A program made the position numbers and the translations under genes. A DNA stretch of 64,000 nucleotides from Ciborinia camelliae (Eukaryota > Ascomycota > Leotiomycetes > Helotiales > Sclerotiniaceae), in assembly GCA_025890175.1 (NCBI GenBank), contig JANPYM010000010.1, forward strand, positions 1,952,427 to 2,016,426, read 5' to 3'. Shown here in pieces: positions 1 through 9,474 of this stretch. The notes under the pieces were generated by a model. That model was not told where the DNA came from. It was given only the letters and a program-made list of their open reading frames with translations, and made no database searches. Numbering within the stretch: position 1 is the stretch's first letter; each line of letters starts with the position of its first letter.

Positions 1-187
1 GAATTTACGTTCCAGAAACTTCTTAAACATACACATTGAGGTACAAACTCAAAGGATTTTCATTAAGAACCAGAATATTAATTTTTCTCTGTCTGCCTCA
101 GGACCTGATCATTTTACAGTTAGGCTTGCTTCAGTTGATTTGCTAATCAGTATAGTAGGATAAAAATATAACTCTTCATTATTGTCA

Positions 188-700
188 CTACTCATTATTC
201 GGATCAGACCAATCCGACATGGGATTTAACATACTCAGAGTAATTGGATTAGCGGCCAGTATTTCCATACATACTGACTGGTACATGGAAATTATAGCAC
301 GGTCATAAACCACGCCAATGTATATAGATCCGCCTGTTGATATCACCGAGCTTCCGAAGACTATCAGGTTGCAGACAGCATCGATTGTACCTAGTTTCTT
401 CACTGGGAAATCGATCATGACGGAGCACAACATAATAAATGAGCATCGACGAGATTTTATCGACAGCTCGGGTTTCCCGGTCGAATAAAAATCGTACAGA
501 TGTGACATACAATATTTTCAAAGAATTGGATTGGCGAGAGCCTGAAGCGCGCTACGTCTGGTCAAGGAACCTTGTAGCAACATGTGTTCTGAGCAAATCA
601 CATTCAGCTTCGTTTTATTGATGGTCGCCGATCTTTGGACTATCCCATTGGCGATAGAGCTAGCTCTCCCGAGGTCGTATTTGTAAACAATAGGTAACAT
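188..700 (-). pseudogene. Unrecognised pair of same-frame ORFs split by one TGA
   Basis: Two minus-strand open frames, 700-518 and 508-188, lie in the same reading frame. They are separated by one TGA (518-520) and three codons. Read through, they would give about 170 residues. I do not recognise either half. The first half has no obvious domain; the second has a mildly hydrophobic stretch containing the segment FGSSVISTGGSIYIG. The frame is closed upstream by TAG/TGA just before the ATG at 700. It could be a decayed gene with a nonsense mutation, a gene with an intron I failed to place, or chance. There is no supporting neighbour on this strand. Confidence 0.2.
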
Positions 701-1273
701 CCACTATCAAAACGAGCTGAACAAAATGCCTGCAATGCTACTAGGCCATCGTATTAAAAAAATACAGTAGCATCAATTAGCGCAAATGGTGGGGAAAGTC
801 CACAGCAAAGAATGAAACGGTGAATGAATTGGTTTCGAGAACGCTCGGATGGTCACTACACCAGGCGAAACTTGCGAATCTCTAACCAAACACAGCATAT
901 ACGGGTTTCAAGTACAGATTTTTGCAAGATAAGTAGATGTTGATTGAGGATGCGTCATTGCTGATTGATTTCCCTTGCTATAAGACTTTTATGACGATCG
1001 ACATTGGAATATATCCTTGTAGACATGACAGTCACATGTGACATGCCTTGCCTTAGAACATCATCAGTCAACTCCGTTCTCTTTGGCTGCTATCATGCCT
1101 GAATCTAACGGTTGCAGTGCAGTAATGTTGAAACTTAGCACGGATCAACATCGTGCACCGGGGTTCATTGAATGGTTTGGTGGCATCCATCCCTCTGCAG
1201 TACCTGGCATTCATAAGTGATTATAAAGCCTCTGACTTTCTCAAGGAGATGAATTAAGCTTCCAAAATCAACC

Positions 1274-1350
1274 AAGATTCAAGATTCAAGATTCAAGATT
1301 CAAGATTCAAGATTCAAGATTCAAGATTCAAGATTCAAGATTCAAGACTC
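1274..1350. repeat. 11-copy AAGATTC heptamer minisatellite
   Basis: Eleven tandem copies of the 7-bp unit AAGATTC fill this stretch; the last copy reads AAGACTC. The array ends 43 bp before the ATG of the Zn2Cys6 gene, so it lies in that gene's 5' UTR or core promoter. Copies are otherwise identical, suggesting recent expansion. Confidence 0.95.
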
Positions 1351-1393
1351 AGTGAATGATACCGATACTGAAAACCAGTAACAAATCAGGAAC

Positions 1394-3685
1394 ATGGTGA
1401 ATATTGGTAGGCCATCGAGCGGATGTTACCTCTGCAGATCTCGGCGCGTCAAGGTTAGCAAACGCTCCAGGTACAACATAGAAAGAGTACTAATGTACAA
1501 TTAGTGTGACGAGAAAAAGCCAGGCTGTGGTAACTGCAAAAAATTGAAGCGTGCATGTCCGGGATATCGAACACTTTTTGATGCAATGCACCGTAATGAG
1601 ATGAACTCTACACAGCCCAAAGCATCTCTTACAATCATGAAAACAGAAGTTCACCCAGAGAGCCAGATGACCCAGAGAACTACACGGTCTCACCACCAAA
1701 GTCGATCCGAGTCTGTGATTATACCCCAGGAACAATGGAAACTAAGACAGAACTCCGGCCCCGACACCCAGATCTTGGTAGAAGCAATATATAACGGAAC
1801 ACATTCGGTATACCCACCGTTAACAGCAACATTGGAGGAGCGCGCAATTTGTTTCTTCCTCGCCAATTACGTTGTGACTGCTCATGGTGTAGTAAAAGCT
1901 GGTTTTCTCGGGTTTCTACTCCCGTTGATGAAACTTCAACCTTCAGCCATCTTATCAGACTCCTTGTCTGCAGTGGCGCTTGCTACTTTCGCAAATCAAC
2001 CAAATGCAAAGATGCTAAGACCAAAAGCCGAGCTGGCTTACTCAAAGGCATTGCGTCAAGCCACTAATGCTATCGGCGATCCTCAGCAAGCGGCCGAAGA
2101 TACTACACTTGCAGCGGTTTTATTGCTTGGTTTCTTTGAGGTCAGAATTGCTCGTCTTTTTTTGCGAGATAATTGCTGACTGTGATTAGACTATGACAGA
2201 TAGCCTCGTGAAAGAAAATGAAGGGTGGAACTCCTGGAACTCTCATCTAACAGGCGCCACGGCACTGCTGAAAATGCGCAATCCAAGAGGTCCGATGTCA
2301 CCATTAACCTTGGAATTGATCTGGACCGTAAAATCGCACTTGGTATGTCTGAATTCGAGCTTTTGTCATTAATTAAAACAGCCAAATAATTCTTATAAAC
2401 AGAACCTTAATTGCCTGCTCAATGGAAAACTGTCTGACATTCCCCAGGAGTGGAATGAGGCCCTTTCACAATTGAGAGCTGGGGTCAGGGGAGGTCCGCC
2501 TATATGCAATCATCTTCAATCCGAAGTTGCAAAAGCCCGTGTCGATTGTGATGAGCTTATGGCCACTGCGAAACGAACGCCCCAAGATTTCGAAAGGGTT
2601 CTAAATTTAATGAGAAGAGCCGAAGCCATAGAACAGGGCTACCTGGGCTGGGCAGAAGCGACCCCAGCGGATTGGAAATATAAGTCTATAGGATGGATCG
2701 ATGATATACCAGAAGAGAAACTAGCTGGATCGAAATGTTTTCCAGGCAAGATTGATAAGTACGTTGAAGTTTGGACAGCCCATATCTGGAATTTGTCCCG
2801 AGGATCACGATTACTCAATTATAGCACGATCATCCGATGCTCTGCATGGTTGTGCTCACCACGGGACTATCGAACTACCGTAGAGTACGAAAAAGCTGTG
2901 ATAGTGGGCAAAAGAATTATTCGAGACATTATTGCCAGCGTGCCTAATTGCCTCGGCGAGATACCGACAGCGATGGATGAGCCAAGCCTCTCCGGACACA
3001 GCTTCGCATGCGGAGAAGAAAGTACCACCCGTGCGAAAGGTTTGTCTGGACTTTTTATCTTATGGCCTTTGTTTTCCGTCGCTACGTCAGACTTTGTTAC
3101 TGAGGCTCAGAGGACGTGGGCCATCGCAAGGATGAAATATGCGACAGAAGAGTTGGGCGTTAGCCAAGGAAGTACTATATACAGTCAGGTATGTGCTATA
3201 TGGTGACAGTATTCCAATAGTGAAGTTGCTAATCAGAATATCAGCAACACTTATCTGTACGAGTTCCATCTTCGATGTTAGAAAAAGACGGCCTGATGCC
3301 TTCAAAAATAGAGGAAATGTTGAGCCTGCAGATCCCTGTCCAACAAGGGTTTCCGGATGTTGAAGAAATGTGGACGAACAATGTTTCTCATTATCCACCT
3401 CCTAGTCCAACATCGACTTCTTCCAGCGAGATGAAACATCACTTTTCACCAGGAACCCAATACGATTGGACTTTGTTAAATTCTGGCTCTGTCAATATGA
3501 ATATGATTAACAATTGGCCACAACAAATGCAACTTAATTGGTTTGATCCGAATTTGGGTGCCAACGTCATCGCCTCAGCAGAAGCAGCTCAACAAATGCT
3601 GGCACCTGCAATTCTAAGCCATCACTCAAATTACCCGATTGAGCCCCAACCAGAAAATACTTACCACGACTGGCTTGCATGTTGA
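1394..3685 (+). CDS. Zn(II)2Cys6 fungal transcription factor
   Basis: Five exons fit in frame: 1394-1453, 1505-2140, 2190-2342, 2403-3188, 3245-3685, giving 691 residues. The N-terminus (about residues 11-38) has a perfect binuclear zinc cluster with spacing C-X2-C-X6-C-X6-C-X2-C-X6-C; the first intron falls just before the third cysteine. Residues about 90-240 resemble the fungal-specific regulatory region (motif YPPLTATLEERAICFFL), usual in Fungal_trans_2-type factors. The C-terminus is rich in Ser, Pro, Asn and Gln and could be an activation region. Such proteins bind CGG half-sites in the nucleus as pathway regulators. The target is unknown: no biosynthetic or catabolic neighbour lies within 3 kb, and the polyketide cluster is 45 kb away. 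The family call is secure; the role is not. Confidence 0.88.
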
Positions 3686-5512
3686 CATGTTGACAACAAC
3701 TTACAACAAAAGTGACGCATAATGAGAGGAGGTGATATGAAATGAAGGAGATGAATTTATAATTGTGTCTTGAGGACTTTGGAGAAGCTTAGAGTTTGTA
3801 ATTTTAGCCGGACTTGCGCTTATCCACTTTTTATCTAGCGGGAGAGCGGTAAGTTGGGAGGCTTGGCGAGATTTTCCGGGGAAAAGACAAACTGACTGCA
3901 GTGTAGTGGAGTGGAATAATTATAATATAACTACCTATTCAACATTTCTAAATCTCTTGCCATTGTCTGGAAGAAAAAGCAACATGAAACCATGCCGGAT
4001 TTAATGATATGATGACCTTAAAACTTGTTCTGTGAAGAGATATGAAAATCCAATCATGATCCAGCTTCATGTCGCTCCTGACGATTAAATGCGAACGAGA
4101 CGAGTTCCTGAACTTTAATCGTCGTGTAAACTCAAAGTTAAACATCATATACTCCTTATGACATAAGAGTAAAGATTAGGGAAGCATTAATAAGCTGCCC
4201 TGGCAACCCGAACATTCCCACCAAATATTTCTAGACAGCTAAATCGATTAAACTTTGATATACTCCCTTTACAGCGATATCTTTAACATTCAAGACTTTC
4301 GAATCTACCTATCAGTATATTTATTGTAAGTATCTGAAGTTAACTCCGACAACAAAAGCACGCACGTGCACACATGGCTTTAGGATGAAGGGGCCCTGCC
4401 GAATATCAGAGAAAGACATGCATGATGAAAAAGAAAAGTTAAGGAGACTTCCCGCTTGAGCTATGTATCTAGATTGCTTTTTGATCTACCTGCCAAATTC
4501 AAGCGTATAGATACATTTTAGACAATTATCGACATACAATGTGTAGCGATTTTCCAGCCCCCTGATTACCTAGTCCATACATTCCCCATAATCTATGATC
4601 GATCACGATCAACGGTGGGTCGGCGATAACGTGGTGGGGCTTGTGGATAATGAACACTGATAGCTAGCCGTCGCGAGGTATATCTCGTACCTAGGGTATT
4701 ATTGCTAACTCAGTATTCGGTGATTCAGTTACTTGGAAATCTAGTTAGGAAGTAGAAAAAGAAGCATCTTATGATGAAATTCACTGCCAGTTTTACATAG
4801 ATGATATTCGGTAACATGATAATAAACAAATTTACCAGTAGCAACGTACTAAGGTACATTAGGAGTGACTTAGCGATGACTTCATCGTAAGTACAAAAGA
4901 CGTCAACAACGTCCCAACCATCTAGAACTACTTCGAGGAGGAACACTGTTGTTAGACATAATAGTAACGATAGATTTTTTGAATGGATATCGTGATTCTG
5001 TCGTTTATGTTGGATGGTAGTCATTCTCTCTGATTATATTTGCAGTTGGTGCCACTACATATATCACAACATTTCGGTGGCCCCGAGTGCAGCCTTAAAG
5101 CCCGTATGGTCGGCCTTTCTACGAGGCTGAGTTCGTTGTGCTCCCTCACACGCCACCACAAATTCATTGTCTGGGAATTTAGGGCAAGTATGGGGAAAAC
5201 GCATGTTTTGAAGTAAAGAAATCGAATTGGCCGGGGAATCTGTTGTAAAGAGAGGGACGCCTAGTTCAGTATAACCAAATAGCCACATTCCAAATAACAC
5301 AATCCAAACTCCTCATATTTCCCAACAAACCAATTACCACCAGTCCCTTAAAAGTGTATGCCATTCATGATTGCTGACCAGGCTACCTATAATAAAACAC
5401 ACTCCTTTATCCGTAAAATAGCAATGATATGTTCAGATCCGCGGCGCCAGAATGTGCAAACCCATACTCGTCATTGATATCAACGTGCGCCAACCTGGTA
5501 TCCCATACATAT
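3686..5512. other. 1.8-kb spacer without a convincing gene
   Basis: Only short unsupported frames occur. The longest is a minus-strand frame at 4725-5024 with a hydrophobic translation and no recognisable domain; another is at 5064-5300. No splice-linked extension or conserved motif was found. I treat the stretch as intergenic between the convergent ends of the Zn2Cys6 gene and the small gene at 5513-6183. Confidence 0.5.
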
Positions 5513-6183
5513 CTATTGTGGAAACATCTGCTTGATTTCCTCATCGCTCAATCGAATCTCATGGACAGGTTCACGCTTTCGTTCGAGAGATTCGAAATCA
5601 GATTCCATATAGGAGGGGAGGAAGATTTCTACAACGGATTAGCATGTTAGAGAGAAAAGTGTATATGCCTCTCTTACCTGGGTTCCAATCAAAACCTTGT
5701 GAAGAACGGACGCAGGTGATCTAGAAAGTAATATTTCATTAGTACATGTTTAAATATACTATCGTCAAATTCCCAGCGGGTAGGGTAGCCTACAAGTCGT
5801 GGAGTGCCATCAGGATCACCAATATTGATTGTAGTATGTTCTTCCTTTGCAAGTGCTGTGCCTAAAATAGATGTATTAGTTATGTTCTTTGCCGTCTGAA
5901 ATGAGAGTACGGTAATGATGCCGTCCAAGCATTAAAAGTTCACTTGGTTGCTACTCCTAAATTACAGGGAAAAGTTCGCAAGCACAAACGAAGATAAGGA
6001 CTTACTCAAAAGACTTCTTCTCCTATCATGTCCGTATCGAGTATTTGGGGAAGAAGTAGTTGATGATGATGATTGTTGCGATGTTGTGGGAGAGCTTGAG
6101 TAGGATGATGAACTGCTTGGGCTCGCAGTGGCAGCAGCCTTATTGGCATTTCTACCAGTTGGAATCGTGATAGATGACGACAT
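5513..6183 (-). CDS. Small Ser-rich protein of unknown function, four exons
   Basis: Exons in transcription order are 6183-6006, 5861-5760, 5695-5678 and 5628-5513. They are joined by introns with good donors, TACTAA-like branch points and AG acceptors, giving 137 residues in one frame. Exon 3 is only 18 nt. The first 45 residues are Ser/Thr-rich and low complexity, followed by a basic RRRSLL segment. The C-terminal two thirds look structured and selectively constrained (RWEFDDSFDWNPEIFLP, then ERKREPVHEIRLSDEEI). I believe similar C-termini occur in other ascomycetes but cannot name a family. No signal peptide or membrane segment is visible. The alternative acceptor at 5720 leads to a frame break, which is why the 18-nt exon was chosen. 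The start is the first ATG of the open frame. Confidence 0.62.
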
Positions 6184-6651
6184 GATTAAAGGGTTGAAGG
6201 GTTGAAGGGTTAAAGAGTTGAGGGGTTAAAGGGTTGAAAAGTTGAAGATTTGAAAAGTTGAAGAGTTGAAGGGTTGAAGATCAAAGCTGATGGATTTAAA
6301 TTAATTAACAAATGCCTAATGAAAGAAAGGTTGAAGTTATTTGAATAGGAGTTCTTTTAACGGACAAGAACTCCTAGTAGTTGTATTCGAATGTTGTTTT
6401 TTATGACTCCAGCTCCAGCTTGTTTTGTTTTGAGTGAATGGAAGAGAGCCTTATGAGAATAGAATGAGATGAGTATGAGGATGTGAAGTATGAGTATGAG
6501 TATCAGCATGAATAATAGGTACCCGTGGACCCCACCGTATTATTTAGTGGAGTCACAGATGGGGTTCGCTAGTGTGAAGCTAATCAATTATAGGTATGGT
6601 GATGTAAGGTTATTGAATGATCTGAATTTCCGCCCGACTCTCGAATAATAC
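6184..6651. other. Spacer with degenerate 8-9 bp tandem repeats
   Basis: Immediately upstream of the small gene, 6184-6281 consists of imperfect units of the form GGGTTGAA/GAGTTGAA. The rest, up to the transposable element at 6652, has simple AT- and ATGAG-rich sequence and no open frame of note. It is the putative promoter region of the small minus-strand gene. Confidence 0.6.
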
Positions 6652-6652
6652 C
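6643..6652. repeat. Left target-site duplication of the long-TIR element
   Basis: GAATAATACC here is repeated exactly at 9136-9145. Because the outermost C and G also pair as part of the inverted repeat, the duplication can be read as 8, 9 or 10 bp. Confidence 0.85.
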
Positions 6653-7015
6653 ACCCATCTCGCACCCGAATCGACCCTAATTAGGGTCTTCGGAACTACG
6701 TTTGAAACACCCTCTTTAGGGTCGAAATGCTAGTTGAAAACACTTTTGTACTACATCTAATTTCACCCTATATCTTTAGCCTAATATAGCTCTATATCAA
6801 AATATATTTAATATATAAATTTTATATCAATCAATAAAGTTTTTTAAAAGCTTTCAATTAATATAATTTATATTATAATCGAAACTAGTGTTGAGGTTCT
6901 ATAATAGATTAAAATAATTATATAAATTATATATAAACGTGCGCATTTATATAAACGTATACATTTATATAAGCGTATATATTTATATAATCACTTATAT
7001 AAGTACACATACCTA
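6652..7015 (+). repeat. Left terminal inverted repeat, about 360 bp
   Basis: The outer 79 bp are moderate in GC and nearly identical to the right end. The inner part is AT-rich and diverged by transitions. It carries the perfect 16-bp palindrome GACCCTAATTAGGGTC at 6672-6687 and another TTTAGGG near 6716. The inner boundary is approximate. Confidence 0.75.
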
Positions 7016-7675
7016 TTAATAAAACCTTATTTTCTTTTGTTATATATCTAATAAGCCCATTTTCCAGATTCTGTTATAATTTGCCGCCTACCCTTATCTA
7101 CCTATCTATCTATCTATTACTTATCTACTATTAATTTGATATTTAAAGATTTAAATTCAATACCAATCATTATATAAATAAATTAAATAAAAAATAAATA
7201 TACTATTTTATAAATATCTTAAAAAGCTTTCGAATAATACTATTTTTAAAATCTTAAATTAAAGTTTGCAAAAGTTATTTCAAATTATAATTTTTATTAT
7301 AATTTTTAATACTCACCGAAAGCTTTTTAATAATTTTTATATAAATTTTATTAATTAAATTATAATTCAAATTATTATAATTAGAGGGGAGATATTAAAA
7401 GCTTTAAAATTATAATATATTTTTAAAATTCGAATAATATAAATTTTAAATAAAAATAATAAAATTTAAATGAACTATTAGCTTTTTAAAAAATAAACTT
7501 AAATTTCAAAATTATATATATAAACCAATATACATTATTTTTGAAAATTAATATTTTTCTTATATTTATAAAAATCGAATAATTATATATATTTAAAAAA
7601 AATTAAATTTAATCAAATGATTAAAAAGTTTTTGTATATTTTCATTTTATAGGTTTTAAAATATAATGATTATTA

Positions 7676-7885
7676 ATCGTATATCCTGGGATGACCAGTA
7701 ATACGGTAGGAAGGAAGTACTGGGGTAGAATATAGTATATTGATTTGACTAAGGAGTATGTATTTGGTGGCAGCCCAGCTGCCCTTATATGCTACTCCCC
7801 CATACCCTATGCGGTATAGCTTACCACGTGATCCCTGATCATGTGACCGGAAACCATGTGACCTGATTCCTCAATAATGATTATA
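7676..7885. other. Balanced-GC island inside the AT-rich element
   Basis: About 210 bp of ordinary base composition is embedded in DNA that is otherwise almost only A and T. It is flanked by inverted arms (AATATAATGATTATT at about 7658 and its near reverse complement at about 7885). It contains related motifs CACGTGATC, ATCATGTGACC and ACCATGTGACC. No open frame is present. It may be a later insertion that escaped RIP, or a retained original part of the element. Confidence 0.6.
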
Positions 7886-8229
7886 TTCAAATTATAAAAT
7901 GAAATATAAGTTTTTTCAAAATAAATCTTTAAAAAAAATATATAAATTTTTTATTATTATTTAGAATTTTAGAATTTGAATAATATATTTATTTTTTCAA
8001 AATCTCAAATTTTCAATTTAATATAATTATTTTAATATCGAAAAAATTAATATTAATTTTCTTTTTTAATTATTTATAAATGAATTTTATAATATTTTTG
8101 AAATTTTGTTTTAATTAATATTTGAAAATAATATATTTTATAATATAATATATTTAAATATTAAAATTACAATCTATAACTTTTTCAAATTCAATATATA
8201 ATATAAAATTAAAAGTTTTAAAATTATTT

Positions 8230-8713
8230 TAAAATACTACAACATTAACAACGTAGTATTTTAAAAAATATATATAAGCGTTTTATATTAATATACTAAA
8301 ATTAATATAAAATCTTCAAATTATTTATGAAATATACGAAATTGGTATTAAATTATAAAGTACAATTAAAACTTTCAATTGATATATCTTTTATTAAATT
8401 TAAATAAAACGTTAGCGATCTATACTAATTATAAATTACAAAATATTAAAATTTAAGGTTTAAAATACTACATTGTCAACGTTGTAGTATTTTAAAAAAT
8501 ACTAGGGGTTTAAAATATTACATCGTTAACACTATAATATTTTAAAAATTATAATTATACTTTTATTATACTAATATACTAAAATCAATATAAAACCTTC
8601 AAATTATTTATAAAATATACAAAATTGATATCAAATTATAAAATACAATTAAAGCTTTCAATTGATATATTTTTTATTAAATTTAAATAAAACGCTAGCG
8701 ATCTGTACTAATT
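8230..8713. repeat. 283-bp tandem duplication inside the element
   Basis: Two similar segments, about 8230-8430 and 8513-8713, recur at an offset of 283 bp, for example CGTTAGCGATCTATACTAAT versus CGCTAGCGATCTGTACTAAT. Differences are mostly transitions. Both are associated with imperfect hairpins built on AAAATACTAC/GTAGTATTTT arms (around 8231-8262, 8463-8494 and 8510-8545). Confidence 0.7.
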
Positions 8714-8762
8714 ATAAAATTTAAAAAAATAATATTACTAACAACGTAATATTAAAAAAACA

Positions 8763-9136
8763 CATATTTATATAAATTTGTATACTTATATAATTTGTAT
8801 ACTTATAAAATTCATATACTTATATAATTCGTATACTTATATAAACATATATTTATATAATTTGATATAATCTATATAATCATTTTAATCTAATACAAAA
8901 TCGGAACATTAGCTTCAATTATATTATAAATTATATCAATCGAAAGCTTTTGAAAAACTTTATTGATTAATATAAAATTTATTAATTAAATACGTTTTAG
9001 TATAAAACTATATCAAACTAAATATAAGGTATAGGTTATACAAAGATATTCCAATTCGCATTTTGACCCTAAAGAGGATGTTTCAAACGTAATTCCGAAG
9101 ACCCTAATTAGGGTCGATTCGGGTGCGAGATGGGTG
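8763..9136 (-). repeat. Right terminal inverted repeat, about 360 bp
   Basis: Reverse-complement counterpart of the left repeat; it shares the 16-bp CCCTAATTAGGG palindrome (9101-9116) and the subterminal TATATAA-rich units. The inner boundary is approximate. Confidence 0.75.
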
Positions 9137-9145
9137 AATAATACC
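9136..9145. repeat. Right target-site duplication of the long-TIR element
   Basis: Exact second copy of the 10-bp sequence at 6643-6652, flanking the opposite end of the element. Intact copies indicate the insertion has not been rearranged at its borders. Confidence 0.85.
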
Positions 9146-9474
9146 TACCTATCTTCAGCTAGCCTCATATCCTAGGTAAGCAAAATGATAGGTACACGGC
9201 CCGTGCCCGCACCTCCACTCCCGCTGTTAATGGCCTGCCTAAGGCTATCATATTATCTAAGCATCCATTCCAAGCCCACCTCAGATTTCCAATTAAACTC
9301 CAGTTCCGAGCCTTGAGCTTCAGCACTAGCTAGGCTAACAATATACGCGCGCCTTCTGATTACCTACCTAGAACGAAATCGAAATAACAACACCATCATC
9401 ATATCCATCCACACCTCACCACCACCACTACCATACATTCGCATTCAAATCATATCCACAGATAGATCTTCATT
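9137..9474. promoter_or_regulatory. Residual RPT3 upstream region between element and ATG
   Basis: Only about 340 bp separate the transposon's right end from the RPT3 start codon, so the core promoter and 5' UTR must lie here unless transcription starts in the element. The last 100 bp are CA/CCA-rich and pyrimidine-biased, as common in fungal leaders. No proteasome-associated control element was recognised. Confidence 0.45.

Larger units (their letters stand above)
1..1393. other. Left-edge spacer and promoter region of the Zn2Cys6 gene
   Basis: Apart from the doubtful minus-strand ORF pair at 188-700 and a heptamer tandem array at 1274-1350, I see no convincing gene. The stretch immediately before 1394 must hold the promoter and 5' UTR of the Zn2Cys6 factor. 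No TATA box or operator is clear enough to call. Confidence 0.5.
6652..9136. mobile_element. RIP-decayed long-TIR DNA transposon (non-autonomous)
   Basis: A roughly 2.5-kb extremely AT-rich block is bounded by inverted repeats. The outer 79 bp (6652-6730 versus 9136-9058 reversed) match at 76 positions; all three differences are C/T or G/A transitions. Weaker but continuous inverted similarity extends to about 7015 on the left and 8763 on the right, making TIRs near 360 bp with subterminal minisatellite-like TATATAA units. Direct repeats flank the element: AATAATAC (8 bp), or GAATAATACC (10 bp) if the terminal C/G pair is counted outside. Long TIRs with an 8-10 bp duplication suggest Mutator-like or possibly hAT-like ancestry; the class is inference. 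No open frame over 60 codons is present, so no transposase survives. The transitions and AT bias fit RIP. Confidence 0.85.

Noticed and set aside
4725..5024. 99-codon hydrophobic minus-strand frame
   Set aside because: No recognisable domain, no flanking signals, in AT-rich spacer; hydrophobicity follows from T-rich sequence.
5678..5720. Longer third exon for the small gene, ending at TAG 5721-5724
   Set aside because: Using that acceptor puts the next codons out of phase with exon 2 and creates a stop; the AAG acceptor at 5696-5698 keeps the frame.
6652..9136. Complete fold-back element with 1-kb arms
   Set aside because: Inverted similarity is convincing only for the outer 360 bp and next to the island; mid-arm sequences such as the CGNTAGCGATC segment have no left-arm counterpart.
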